A stretch of 64,000 nt of DNA from Paramacrobiotus metropolitanus (GCF_019649055.1 NW_026570377.1:124001-188000); one strand, 5' to 3'. Shown: positions 1-11,924, counted from the first letter of the stretch. The notes: generated by a model not told the origin, from the letters alone. Translations and numbers: made by a program.

Positions 1-43
1 ATTTTATAGCTACTGAAAAGCTTTTATTGCTAGCATTTCGCAG

Positions 44-1840
44 AGATTGCCGACTGATTCTCGCCTGGTGACATGGGGATCGCTGGATTTAGGCGGGGCT
101 TCCACACAGTTCACATCGGAGATCACACCGACAACAACGAAAAAGATCCGCGCCACGTTTAGGATCACCCTTTATGGTCATGAATATAAAGTGTACACCA
201 GGAGTTATCTCTGTTATGGGAAAAATGAAGCTTACCGGCGCTACAAAGCTATTCTCCTAAGCCATAAAAACTTCACCGAGCCCATTGCAGACCCGTGCCG
301 ACCCATTGATTACGAAACAACCGTGGAGTCTGCCCAGCATTTCGGACGTCCGTGTAGTAACGGCTCCATACCTACTCATCATCATAAGGTTACTGCTTAA
401 AATCAAATCCTAATAAATTAAGTGATCAAGTGACAAGTGATTCACTTTTATGCTTATACTGTTAAGGCATACACAACATTACATGCATTTTACACACCAC
501 TATATAAATATAAATAGTACTCGAAGTACATATTTTTCCCTGATAGTATGCCAGTAATAAGTTAAATAATAATATGATTTTATATTACAACTTTTGCACA
601 TAAGATCAACTTTTGCACGTATGCGTTTTACTAATTTTAGCTGTAGTGATTGTATCTAGAATATCATGTAAATATTTTTTACAGCATCGCTCTTTTCCAC
701 GTAAGCTTGTGTGATGCTGCATTACTGTACACTACTTGAAATCCAATACCACGGCTACGGATATACACGTACATTTGTTTCTCAATGCCGTGACCTTTGT
801 ACAATTAGTCTGTGTTAATTTAGGAAAGATTTTCCGTTCGGGGGAGCGGAGATGCGGAAGGATGTCGGCAGCTAGTATCTGAATTATTTCAGAAGAACAT
901 GGATCTCTCACCTTCCGTTTGTCCCTTCGCTGATGGGGAATGCACATTTAGGGGCATCGAAAAGGGCAAGGTTGAAGGAAAATTTGTGGTCGGTATAAAC
1001 TTCAATGGAGTTTTGTGAATGAATGTGAGTACCAAACGCCTACAAAATAATCGTATATATTTCGACTGTAGGGTTCTGGAGCGCTTTATTATGATACAAA
1101 AAATCTGCGAGTGGTGTCCAACGAATCATTTTCCATTGATCCTTTTGATTTTGCCGGTTTTCGGGCAGCTAGGCAAGCCGTTTGTGGGAAAACACATTCC
1201 CAGGTGCGTATTGTATACAGCAGTACAACATATGGTATACAGTACACGTCTTTCACAATAAAGAATTGTGAAGTGAAAGTGATGTGATGCAAGTTATCAA
1301 GTTCTGCAGATGGAGCGGTTTATCGAACGACGTCCTGAACTGAAAAGCTTTTTCCTGCGGCAATGCTTTGATACAACCTATCTGGAAGTCTTGCTGGGTG
1401 AAGTTTACAACTTGTCCGATGAAGTTTTGGGGAACACGACATTTGCCAAAAAGGTTAAAGTTTTTTTAGCTGTTTAGATATACGATGGGTAGAGCGTATT
1501 TGGTGATATACGATGGGTAGAGCGTATTAAGCATTGGCGTACTGCACTGCTCGATATTACTGCAAGCTTAACATAATTATTATTCGGTAATCTAATATAA
1601 GTGAATGAAGATTTGACTTACTTAACGTAGTAGTTGTATTCGGTTCATAGTATGCGACAAGCACAATTTTATAAGTGTGTACTGACAATGAGTGGTCAGC
1701 TCATATATTTATAAAGAAAAACTTGGCCTTTGCAGATTAACGGAATAGACGTGGGATGGACGTTGGGATGGGCAGTTGCAGCTTCCTCAGATTTACCAAA
1801 CTCGGGTTATGAGTCGCTGTATTTATACAATAAGGGATAA
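44..1840 (+). CDS. ENTPD: NTPDase / ecto-apyrase (CD39 clade), 3' half
   Basis: Five exons of a nucleoside triphosphate diphosphohydrolase, which hydrolyses extracellular or luminal NTPs and NDPs to NMP. Exons: 44-388, 893-about 990, 1072-1203, 1310-1453 and 1736-1840; the 5' part lies outside the window. Seen: apyrase conserved region 4 (DLGGASTQ, about residue 13 of the visible part), the RSYLCYGKNEA motif typical of ENTPD1/2/3/8, a Cys-rich CPFADGECTF segment, GSGALYYDT, and the C-terminal WTLG motif. Phases are 0 at the joins I could test; the exon 2 donor is ambiguous (989 or 993). The protein ends 26 residues after WTLG without the usual second membrane segment, so it may be secreted or anchored only at the N-terminus, unless another 3' exon was missed. 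An AATAAA lies at 2059-2064. Family assignment is firm; the subtype is inferred. Confidence 0.88.
1477..1528. repeat. 24-bp direct repeat in apyrase intron
   Basis: Two identical 24-bp copies (1477-1500 and 1505-1528, containing ACGATGGGTAGAGCG) separated by 4 bp, inside the last intron of the apyrase gene. Probably a recent local duplication; no function is visible. Confidence 0.85.
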
Positions 1841-2443
1841 CAATTATGTATGTTGTTCTACTAAAAATTATTCAGCAATAATTCCGAAGCCTTTAATTTC
1901 AGCCGTGAATGTGACGCTCAGTTTGCAACCAAATTCGTTAAATTATTAGTTCGCGGCGAAAGTTATGTAAAAATATGTACATATTTTTGTTGCTTAAAGA
2001 TATAATATATCAAGGAATTAATTACTAAAGTGTATGGACGTACTATTTTGCATGTGCGAATAAAAAACTGTGTGTTTATGCTACAGGTAGCACGTACGCA
2101 TAACAGTACGTATCGATTAAATTAAAAAGTTGTTTCATATGATTTCCATGCAATGTCATGTAATAAACCCGATAGCAAAACTTGAAGAGGTGCAAACTAT
2201 GGATGCATTAAAGTAGCCGGTACATACTTGCACATTAATAAAATGGAATCGAACCGTTCTGATTCTTGACTTTTGAATTGCAGTTGATTTTGCTGCGTTT
2301 GCAAAGGGTACTTTATTGCGACCCAAATATTCATTGAACTCTATTTCCGAAACATCCACCGCATGCTACTAATAAATCTCCAGCGAGTTTCTTCGCAATA
2401 ATGACGTTTTACACAAATTCATGCATTTTAGTTTTTTGCAGCA

Positions 2444-4658
2444 CTATTCGACATTTTTGGTAGCCATTACCAGTCCTTGGATGGCCTTGGAAATGCATTC
2501 CGTTGGCTGAGCATACTTGCAGGCGGGCTTAGAGTCCATAAACTTAATCAAAGGAATATCCCTGACACTGCATCCGTACTTCTGGAACAGGCCATTGATG
2601 ATGCTATCAAAGGTGTCCTTGTCGGCTTTGCTTAGCTTTCCGGGATGGCCGCGTGTACTGGCGTAGACGAAGGGTTTATCGCACACATTGGTCTTCGTAT
2701 TGGGGATTATACAGCCGTAATCCACAGAGAATTTGGTGTTATCGTAGTACAGCCCGTTCATATTGTTAAGAACTGTAAAATGTATCCGTAAACAAAATTC
2801 ATCATAAAATATCAATGTAATAATACGTATAATTTATACTTATACGAATATCGTACCAGGCATTGGTTGACCCAGCGTCATAACATCAAACCCAATCTGC
2901 TGGCCGTTGTTGCCCACAGCTCCGGTCCAGAAACCGGTGTGACATGTTTTGTCGTTTTCCCCGTTATACTGGGAATACTCAATCCACTGCCACTGCGCCG
3001 GGATAGCGCTGAGCGGCAGTTCGCCCCGCCCGATGTTGTGCACGGTGTACTGCTGATTAACACTGTTCGGCTCGTCGGCGTACAACTTCCGGTACATGTA
3101 CCATAATCCCGTGACCTGATTTTAAATTTTAAAATTATCTACCTAATTATTATGTATTTTTTAGCATAGTTTTGCTTATAAAAATTGTAACCAAAAGTAA
3201 ACAAATGTTACCTATGCACCTGTTATGAGAGCGGCAGTTTACGAGTAAGTAAATATACAGTACTTTACATTTTTCGGTTCGTGTGTTTTCACTCCGGGAA
3301 TGGTCAGTGGCCATTTGCAGGCACTAGCACTGTTGCCGCTTTTGGAGGCAGGGACGTTGTTCGTAGCACCCGGCTTGACGACAATCTCACCGAGACCTTT
3401 GACCATCCGCGTGGTGCAATCCGGTGGTGCGGTGAATTCGCAGTACGGCTGCGACAACGACTTTACCCTAGGTATATCGTCAGCTGTGATACAGTATGGT
3501 TCCAGGAATGTACTAATAATTTTATCGAATTCCGCTTGTTTCTGTGTCGTCAAATCTTGCGGACGTATACGGATGTCGGCATAGATGACCGGCACGTCAC
3601 AGGTGGATTTCAGAGCGTCGTTGTCGTTCTTCCGGAAACAACCATACTGCACCATCAGGTCTTTGTTGTCCGTGTATACCAAGGCCAAATTCATTGGATC
3701 TGAAGAACACCGAGAGCATCCATTTTGTTAGTGCTACTGTATATAATGATCAAATTATGGATAAATATGGAAGTGATGCGCGTATATAAGCTTTCCTGAT
3801 TGGATAGTTGCATACAAATATGCACCGCGTTTTTTTCATTTTTTTATGTATACTTGTATATCTTTCAACTTACGGATAACAAACCCATCATCAGCCGACA
3901 GACCGTAGCCAATTTTGCGACCAGAGGTGGAAAACATGGCCATGTAATAATCGCTGTGGCATTTTTTGTCGTTGGGGGTCGTGTATGCGCTCGCCGTCCA
4001 GTATGCCTGGGCGGGATCATTGGTCAACGGTGTCGTAGTAGGGCCAATTAGTGTTACGTTGATACGAATATTACCAACATTCGGTACGGTGGTGTCAAGC
4101 TGCCGGTACCGGTACCAAATACCACCACTCTACAAACAATCACAACTGCAAACTATTGAGCCCTTTTCAAAATTCAGAAAATAAGATCTTAGTAAATGTG
4201 CTTCCTTGCGCGGATAGCATTAACATTACCGGCTGAAAGAATGGCAGTGACACAAACAAAGGGCAGACATTGCTTAATCACCTGTTCCGGCTGCACATTG
4301 CTTGCGAAGGTCGGCATTAGATAGGGAAACGTCTTTTCCGTGCATTTTGAGGGTTGCGGAAGCCGCAGTTGTAACCGATAGGACGGTAGCTACAATTACT
4401 ACTGCTTTAAGGATCACTTTTGGGTTTTTGCACGTTGCACAGATTATGCGGAGTAACGAATGCTTAACAAAGCTTGCTGATAGAGCTAGTGTGCATTCAG
4501 CATATGCTTCTACTCTGCATATACAACTGCAATCAACAGAACAGCAAACAAATACGAAATGTATAAACGAATGTAAACGAATCAAGTACAGTAGTATGTA
4601 AACGAATATACTTAAAAGAATCAAATGCCGTACCTGACAGATATGCAAGAAGCCACAT
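2444..4658 (-). CDS. Two-domain secreted lipocalin 1 (possible frameshift in exon 2)
   Basis: Most divergent of three lipocalin paralogs. Exons in transcript order: 4634-4658, 4282-4401, 3874-4129, 3269-3699, 2857-3115 and 2444-2772. Exon 1 (MWLLAYLS) plus exon 2 makes a signal peptide ending near TTAASA. Domain 1 opens with GIWYRYRQLD (GxW signature), followed by VYTDNKDLMVQYGC (TD motif) and DIRIRP (C-terminal Arg motif). Domain 2 repeats the order: GLWYMYRKL, LYYDN...VDYGC, STRGHP. The family binds small hydrophobic ligands in a beta-barrel. Exon 2 is one base too long to join signal peptide and domain 1 in phase: an AAAA run (4345-4348 on the complement) stands where lipocalins 2 and 3 have AAA. 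Either an assembly or allelic indel, or a real disabling mutation. All other exons are open and phase-compatible. Confidence 0.78.
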
Positions 4659-6025
4659 TTCCCGTTACAATTTTGGTTTAACAACGAGGCAATTATTCCA
4701 GAATCACTGAATCCAGAGCTAGTGCTCAAGAGTCAAGGCACAGAACCCATTAAGACGTTCTGCTTCTGTTCCTGTACGTGTCACAGTGTTCCCCATACCA
4801 AAGAGTGTGCGAAAAAAAATCAGATTCAGTGCGCTACCGCCAACCGGTTTTTTTATGCCGGTTACCTAATAAACAATAAATCATTAAGAAAGTGTAATGC
4901 ATAGTTTTTATCGCCTTCAACTTTTATAGGCGTGCTAATGCAAACACCAGCCATGCGCGTACCCATGCCCCACCAGTGCCACCACATACTCGTACCCTAG
5001 TGCTTGGGTATTTTTTAACTACGGATGAAAAATAGCTCAGCTGTAGTTTACCAAACCTGGATCTGAAAATTCAGCAATTAAGTTATCGCTGCTTTCGAGT
5101 TCTTGTTTCTTAATTATTGCTTCTGCGCAGTAGCTGTTATGTACATTGCTCGCAGTAAAATGTTTTATTAGTTTTCTTTGTCTAAACTATGGGGTAGTGT
5201 CACGGAAAACAACACAGCTTTAAGCAGTACAGATCTTTTACTGCTAAAAACCTTATAGATATTGCATAATAGTGCAATATATCTGTAGTGTATGTACAAT
5301 TACAGGGTATTTAATACTAGAAAAATGCACTTTGGCGTGCATTGGCAGACCGAAGCGCAGCTTAGTCGCTTAATCATGGTGTTGAAACTGTTTTTATTAT
5401 CCTTTTCCGTTTTTACTGAAAAACATCCGTCTTTTGATGAAAGTATTCTCATTGTGTCAAAAGTTTTATTAAGTCTCTTAATTCAGAAATGATTCCTAGT
5501 GATCAATGATCATACATACCTTAATCTCAAAACTTGATTTTTCAAGGAACAACCGTATTTTCTAGTGCGTGCTGAAGCAAAATAAAACCCTTTCATTTGT
5601 GCAAATTTTGAACACATTTCGACATACGCATTTGACCAGTAAAAATGCCACCCTTTTTACAAAGAAAAAAGGTGCCGACCTGACATTTTCAACACGCCGC
5701 TCTTGTCACCATAAAAACAGTACCCTAACTCTTTTACTAGAGTGACATCATGGGAGGAAATGCTAAGAAAAGCCCATTTACGTCTCTGCTACCGCACCGC
5801 ACGCATATACATCACCACGCGTCATTCCCAAATTTAAATGGTAGACCTAACGTTAAATTTTGTGCTTGGACAACGAATTCAGTTTTCCTGCATCCAAGCG
5901 ATTCATCGGCATGGAATTAATATACTTTGCGGCATAGATATACAGCACAAACGTCCAGCATATAATTGGCAGGTATACCTTGTCACTATACAATGCAGTG
6001 AACACACGTTGAACACTTAGCTTAC
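4659..6025. other. Gap upstream of lipocalin 1; nothing recognised
   Basis: Presumed promoter and intergenic DNA of lipocalin 1. I see no conserved exon, RNA gene or transposon end. Open frames here are short and resemble no family. Confidence 0.5.
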
Positions 6026-6294
6026 GAATAACATAGTCATCATCGGCGGAAAGCCCGTATCCCACCTTTACGCCCGGGTCGCCGAGGATGCCCATATGGT
6101 AATCCGAGTGGCATTTGCCGTCAGCGGTACTATATATACGCCGTGGTGGACCAGTAGGCGTGGGCCGATTCGTTGGTGAGCGGTGTTGTGGCGGCGATGG
6201 CTCCGATGAGGGTCACATTTACGCGAACGTTGGTAATATTACCTGGCTTCTTGCTGCCGTCAAGAGAGCGATAATGATACCAAATTCCGGTCCA
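6026..6294 (-). pseudogene. Orphan lipocalin exon (domain 1, first half), frameshifted
   Basis: Corresponds to exon 3 of the neighbouring lipocalin genes, with splice-like borders kept at both ends (CAG before 6294; C/GTAAGC after 6026). It encodes GIWYHYRSLDGSKKPG, TNVRVNVTLIG and TPLTNESAHAYW, then breaks at TATATATAGTACCGCTGAC: there are four extra bases relative to lipocalin 2, giving an in-frame stop, and the match resumes in another frame at GKCHSDY. No companion exons were found within 2 kb. Most likely a remnant of a fourth lipocalin gene. Confidence 0.82.
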
Positions 6295-7399
6295 CTGAAA
6301 ACAATTTCAGGCTTGTGCTTTTAGCTGTTGCGATCAGCCTGCCATTTATTTATTGGTGAAGAATAAACACGAAGTAGCAGACTAGAAGAGTAGAACTGTA
6401 GCACAGGAAGCAATTGTATCGATTTCGGCTTGAGGCTTCTTGCGACCATGATGGAGTGATGTAAGGGAACCATGCTGCCGTCAGTTCTGTCGGATGTGGT
6501 CTGGAAATCACGGCGCGGAATACAGTAAGCAGACTGTATAGTTGACCTTTTGGCCGGACACCATCGTGCTTTGTTTATTACGCTACACAGGCTCACAACA
6601 TATACCATGATGAGCTGTAGCTAACCTGCATTCCTTGTATTTGCTGCATTGGCGTTTTGTGGTTTGGTTTTCTGGATTTTAAAACATGTGTACTAGTTTA
6701 TTCCTTTTACATGCACTGTTTCGTTGATCGTCATTGATGTGTTTTCCTGGCCCACCATCCCTCCCTTTCGCATTTTGTACTAATTAAAGGCACAACTCAA
6801 CTCACTGCTCTCCCCCGCCACGGTACGTATACGCACGAAACCGCACCGAAAGGAACGGTAGCAAGCTCGCGCATTCCCATATACACCCTGGCCACGAATC
6901 AGGTTTCCTGGAGCGAGCACGAACCCGGGCATTCCATAAATTTTTGCATCTCTCAACCAGCACAGCATTCCTTCCGGTTTCCGGTGGCCAAGCATGTTCC
7001 GAGGCTATCTTGAGACCTTGCAGCCGAGTAGGGGTTAGCCAATGACCCAACAACTCGCCGGTGTTTCCTACGCTACGACATTAAGCGGTATTACCTAGCG
7101 ATTTTGCACACTGGGTAGAGCAGCAATGACCTAAACACAGGATATGTTCTTCCGGACAGGATATGTTCTTCCGGTCGCAACTCTCGGTATCGATAGAACT
7201 ACATCTTTTCACTGGTCGTGTAAGCGCTCAGTACTTGGTTTAGTACTGTATTTTTATGAGGTACAAAGTACGTACTACGTAATAGTACTCTTGACTGGAT
7301 AGCGACCTACTGTTGGTTTAAATTCGCACTGTTGATTTACCGGGACGCATTTAAAGTTCAGCTGGGTTAAAGCGCTTGATGAAATACGAGAATGCATAA
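6295..7399. other. Gap with no confident gene
   Basis: Contains overlapping open frames on the minus strand at 6780-7053 with GC-richer sequence, but no recognisable domain and no clear start or splice structure. A 19-bp tandem duplication (7137-7155 and 7156-7174, ACAGGATATGTTCTTCCGG) lies here. Confidence 0.45.
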
Positions 7400-7728
7400 A
7401 GAGAACATTTCTAAAAAAAACTTTTCTTCGTTGCGCATTTGTTCAAAAAAATTTAAAAATTCTGGCGGGGGGAATTTATCCGACTGGATGGAGAAGTTTT
7501 CCGTGTAGTTAGGGTTCAGAGTCGATGGCAGCGTTGTATCGGGGTCGAAATCTTGAGTGGGGAGGGGCTTCTTGGGAAGGTAACTGGAGTTTAAAAATTT
7601 AATATTGCTCCATGTCCATACTTTTTTCCATCTCGGCCATGAAGACGTGATTATCGGTAATTGCACTGCGGACGAATAACGTACAGGTAACAGGAGTAAA
7701 ATATTACTGTTGCAGATACAGCGAGCAT
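7400..7728 (-). pseudogene. Decayed 5' copy of the catalase-fold-like gene
   Basis: Aligns with the start of the intact gene at 21905-22861. The signal-peptide start (ATG at 7728) is followed by a stop after about 25 codons; in another frame it encodes ILNSSYLP-like, LPTQDFD and TLNPNYTE, then EFPP-like residues before similarity stops near 7445. The 5' flank (7730-7960) also matches the flank of the intact gene at 22870-23100, including the CACCAACTCC and AAAAGCCGCATTACGA stretches. A truncated, frameshifted relic. Confidence 0.82.
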
Positions 7729-8299
7729 TTTTACGGTTCTGAGACTAAATTAACCGCGTTCGACATAGGGTCGTCACCGCAGCATTGTGCATTGTCGGCT
7801 GATGTACCACCAACTCCTGTTGTTCACTACAACACTGATAAAAGCCGCATTACGAGCGTCGAGTGTATTGGCGCTTCTTCCTTAAGTCAAACGCTTGCAG
7901 AACCGAGGTACCCCTCGCATGCGGTTGCATATGTAGATGTGTAGTTTGGTTATATGGGTATATCCATGGCAAGCCAGAGCGGACTAAAGTAGAGAACCAT
8001 TAAACTGTGTCTAAACCATTAAACCATTAAACTGTGTCTAAACTCTAAAGGTTGATTATTAGTGGGAGAACGGGCACTTTTAATTGTGCCGGCTCAAATG
8101 ACTGCAACCTGTTCCAGTTTATTTCGTAGGTTTTCAAAACAACTCTGCGCCAACATAAGTACCGGCATCGAATTGCGTGTGTCACATTAACGAAAATATT
8201 GTTCGAAACTCTCCCACCACAAGAAACTGGAAACTGACAAAGGGCACACCATGATCACTAAGACTTGCCCTAAACTAGTTATCATCCTTCAGTGCCCGT
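7729..8299. other. Cassette spacer with local tandem duplication
   Basis: 7730-7960 is the homologue of the catalase-like gene's 5' flank. Around 7998-8042 the string CCATTAAACTGTGTCTAAA occurs twice. 8080-8290 resembles the 3' flank of lipocalin 3 (15470-15690), so this is part of the duplicated unit. No gene seen. Confidence 0.6.
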
Positions 8300-10922
8300 T
8301 CAGACCAAGGTGGCTCGTTTGAGACCCTCGACGGCCTTGGCAATGCATGCTGTGGGTTCGGCAAATTCGCAGGCTGGTTTGGAATCGATGAATTTAATCA
8401 GGGGCACATCTTTGACACTGCAGCCGTACTTGTTGAAGAAACCATCAATGATCTTGTCAAATTTGTCCCTATCGGCTTGCTTCAATTTGGTCGGTCGGGT
8501 GCGCGTGCTGACGTAGACGAAAGGCTTTTCACACACGCCGGTTTTTGTGTTGGGCACAACGCAGCCATAATCCAGCGCGAAATCGTTGTCGTAGTATAAA
8601 CCATTCATGTTGTTCAAAACTATAAAAAATACATAATTTGATTCTTAATTATTTTAGTTAAGTGCGGCTTTTCAGCAAAACGCGATTGAAAAGTGGTGTA
8701 GAAAGGCAGAACGTACCGGGCATGGGTTCGCCGGTGTTCGTAACGTCAAACCCAATCTGGGCCCCGTTGGCGCCCACAGCGCCCATCCAAAAACCGCTAC
8801 TGCAGGCGGTGTCCTTTTCGTCGTAGTACTTGGAATACTGAAGCCACTGCCACTGAGCGGCAATCGCACTGAGCGGCAGTTCGCCCAAACCGATATCGGT
8901 CACGTTGTACACCTGGTTAATTGTGTCTTGCTCGCCGGGGTACAATTTGCGATAGAGATGCCACAGTCCAACAACCTAAAGAATAATGTCAAGATATGAA
9001 GTGACTTATCCGTGTCAGCAGACAGAGTGGTTACCTTTTTCGGCTCGTGCTTCTTTTCGCCGGGAATGACCAGCGGCCACTTGCACTTGCTGTTAGTCGC
9101 CGCCGTGACCTTTTTGGCGTTGGGCTTAACAGTGATCTCAGCCAGTCCTTTGACCATTCGCGTCGTGCAGTCGGGAGCCGGCGTAAAGTCGCAGAAGGAC
9201 TCCGGCTTGTACTCAACTTTGGGGATATCAGTGGCTTTAATGCAGTTTAGCGAGAACATGACGTCGATGAGTTTGTCGAAGTCGGCCTGCTTCTGCGCGG
9301 TCAGGTCTTCCGGTTTGATGCGGGTGTCCACGTGGATGACCGGCTGGTCGCAAGTCGACGCCACGACGTCCTTGTTGTTCTTCTTGAAGCACCCATATTC
9401 GATCGAGAGCTCTTTGTTGTCGGTGTAGATCAACGCATAGTTCTGAGGATCTGAAAATATATTGCTGCTGTGATTAAAAGTAATAAACATGAAGAAGTTG
9501 CCGACAGCGGACAGAAACCGTCCACAACTAAATTTTATAACGCTTACATTATTAACGATATGTAATGAGCGAAATCAGTGGAGGTTTTTCTACACTTTGT
9601 ACTACCGGTAAAACCGGTTTTCGTACACTTGGTACTAAAGGTAGGAAGCAATTTTTCAGGAGACTTACTGTAATTTATTACATACCTTTGCATCAGTGCA
9701 ACACGCAGCACTTCAGAACATAAGTTACAAACACTGATTCTTTTGATATCAAAATTTATTAAACTTATTCGTAAGGCTGGTTACATGTCACCTGTAGAAT
9801 GCTGGCATGCGTGGCAGAGAATTACTGCTCGAGGCAACTATCTACCGAGAATGGCCGCACCTTTGCGCTATATAGTAACTAGTTATTTGTGATTCAGTGA
9901 CTATTGTTAACAAAAATGGAAAAGTTAGAACGGAATATCGGTAAGAAAAAAAGGCTGGCAAATATTGCAAAAAAGTGAGCACCATTATTATTGATTAGGT
10001 CGGCGGTATTCCGATAGTTATCGCTATCTACGTGTTAGGGCGTTTCTGCGAAAAATCTAACATTTTGTAATTGTACTGATAAACAGTGAACCCTTACGAA
10101 TAAGGGAGTCATCGACCGAGGAAAGACCATATCCAACCTTTCGGCCGGAATTGGAGTACATGGCCATATAATAATCGGCGTGGCATTTGCCATCATCGGC
10201 TTTATAAGCCGTCGTGGTCCAGTAGGCCTGAGCGGGATCGTTGGTTAGCGGAGTCGTGGTGGGTCCGATAAGCGTGACGTTCACGCGGACGTTGGTTACC
10301 GGTTTTCTGCTGGCGTCAAGAGAACGGTAGCGATACCAAATTCCACCCGTCTAGAAAAGGGTGGGGCATAGTATTGTGTTGTGCATAGTACTAATGTTGT
10401 TAGCTTGTCATGATCTGGTGCGAATTACATTTAGATAAAACTACAGTAAATAAAATAAAATAAATGAAGTACGAGCAATACTTAAATACCTAAATAAAAT
10501 TAAATACAATACCCGCAGTTTTTAAATAAATAGTATTAACTAATCAAGATAAATAACTGCATTAATAACAATGGTAATAGATTTCGATAATTGATAGATT
10601 AATGTAGATACATAGATTTAGATAATTGGTTATTTATAATAATTTTACTTAGATGAATTTGGACTTTTCAAAAGTTTACATAAAATTAAAAAAGTATACC
10701 GTTTCCGGTTTGGCGTCTGCAAATGTTGACATCAGGTAGGGAAACCTCTTTTCCGTACATTTCTGCGCCGAAACCACTACGCCCAGAAAACACACTGCAA
10801 TAGATACACAGTTTAGTGACCTTTATAGCCGTCTTCTGTAGCCGGTTCAAAAACCCAAAACTATGTAGTTTAGATTGAAAATGTGTTGACTAAAAGATAC
10901 CTGCAAGGTTAATGTATCTCAT
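8300..10922 (-). CDS. Two-domain secreted lipocalin 2
   Basis: Exons in transcript order: 10901-10922, 10700-10794, 10098-10350, 9035-9450, 8717-8975 and 8300-8619; all phases match, giving about 454 residues. Signal peptide MRYINLAVCFLGVVVSA, then QKCTEKRFPYLM. Domain 1: GIWYRYRSLD, HADYYMAMYSNSGRK, YTDNKELSIEYGC, DTRIKPEDL. A Lys-rich linker leads to CKWPLVIPG. Domain 2: GLWHLYRKL, LYYDNDFALDYGC, STRTRPTKL, then a C-terminal helix. These are the three structurally conserved lipocalin signatures (GxW, TD, R), present twice. There is no membrane segment after the signal peptide, so I infer a secreted ligand-binding protein. The donor of exon 3 was set at C/GTAAGG because the same site (GTAAGT/GTAAGC) is conserved in lipocalin 1 and the orphan exon. 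Ligand unknown. Confidence 0.88.
10436..10690. repeat. AT-rich low-complexity expansion in lipocalin 2 intron
   Basis: About 250 bp rich in AAATAAAAT/AATTAAAT units in intron 2 of lipocalin 2. The same intron in lipocalin 3 is only about 109 bp, so this stretch expanded after the duplication or was lost from the other copy. Confidence 0.6.
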
Positions 10923-11037
10923 TTTCAATAAAGTTGATTCACCGACCCACCAACTCCACAAGCCAGACTCAATCACTGTTCACAGTTTGTCGATGGGAGC
11001 CCAAACTGCTTTTTATATGCTTTGAACATAATGATGC

Positions 11038-11252
11038 TGTTACGAGTACGCCTCGTAACGATGGCGTGTCATGTCGTTTTCTGGTTTTCTTCTGCTTTCC
11101 GCCCTTCCGGGCATGTTCGATTATATTCACGGTTATGTGGTGTCGGATGTTCTTGCTTCTTCGGTTTCACCAACACTATTTCGGGTTCGTGTTCTTGTAG
11201 TTGTGGCTGTCACCCGTTGCCCTTTCTCGGGCGCCGCAGCACCCGCGCGACA
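11038..11252. mobile_element. Solo-LTR-like insertion, 215 bp
   Basis: Starts TGTTACGAG, ends GCGACA, and is flanked by a perfect 4-bp duplication ATGC (11034-11037 and 11253-11256). The paralogous position near 18510, in the cassette carrying lipocalin 3, lacks the insert and reads straight through (ATAAT...GCCATCGGC). TG...CA ends, a 4-bp target duplication and an empty paralogous site fit a solo LTR from a Gypsy/BEL-type retrotransposon. Its GC-rich content differs from the flanks, and open frames in it are incidental. Confidence 0.6.
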
Positions 11253-11731
11253 ATGCCATCGGCATTTTGACTTACAGTGATATAAAACTACTCTAAAGCA
11301 GAAATAATTTTAACCCCGCGGCGTTGTGCTTAGAAACTGTCATTACATGTCCGCAAATTGTAAATTGCGTACTGCGGTATAATGTTTTGCTTTGAAGTGG
11401 GCGTGCGGCAAATTACGTGTTTTTTACCGTTGACTTTTTTACAAATCCTGTTCTGGGTTGCTGAACTGCTAATAGGTTGAAAATGCAAATCATGTATGTT
11501 CGGTCCGATTTTGCAGAACTCATACGTTAATAACAATACAGGTGCAGTAGATTATAACAACAGCATAAGAATACTGTGACTAAAAAAATAATAATTGGAC
11601 GTTATAAGATTCGGTCTGCACGGTCTGTCGTTGCTTTAATTTTTATGTTTGTTTCGCAGAAGCGCGAATAAAAAGAATCACAAAATTTACGTACAAAATT
11701 GAAGCGTGACAACTGGAAAGATATTTAAAGT

Positions 11732-11882
11732 GTACAAGCTTGTCCGGTAATTTCCTACGTAAAGGTACAAACAGCACATATTTAGCGCTGAGTTTGCCTT
11801 ATGGCAATTGCCACTACACTACGTCGTAAAATTGTGTGTTTCGTTGTATTGATTCGTAAGAAATTACCGGACAAGCTTGTAC
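11732..11882. mobile_element. 151-bp element with 28-bp terminal inverted repeats
   Basis: Left arm GTACAAGCTTGTCCGGTAAT... (11732-11759) is the reverse complement, with one mismatch, of the right arm (11855-11882); the centre of about 95 bp is unrelated. The matching interval beside DPBB gene 2 (about 18950-18970) has no such sequence. It resembles a miniature inverted-repeat DNA transposon; no clean target duplication could be fixed. Confidence 0.65.
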
Positions 11883-11924
11883 GTCCCCCCATACGTATTA
11901 ACTGCAACATGAAAATTTGTGGTT

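Noticed and set aside
3281-3703. Plus-strand frame of 140 codons
   Set aside because: Shadow antisense to lipocalin 1 exon 4; the minus strand carries the conserved lipocalin motifs.
6780-7053. Minus-strand frames of 71 and 83 codons
   Set aside because: No recognisable domain, two competing frames, no splice context and no paralog in the duplicated cassettes.
11022-11280. Overlapping plus-strand open frames of 69-88 codons
   Set aside because: They lie within the LTR-like insert and its edges; Ser/Phe/Cys-rich with no domain.
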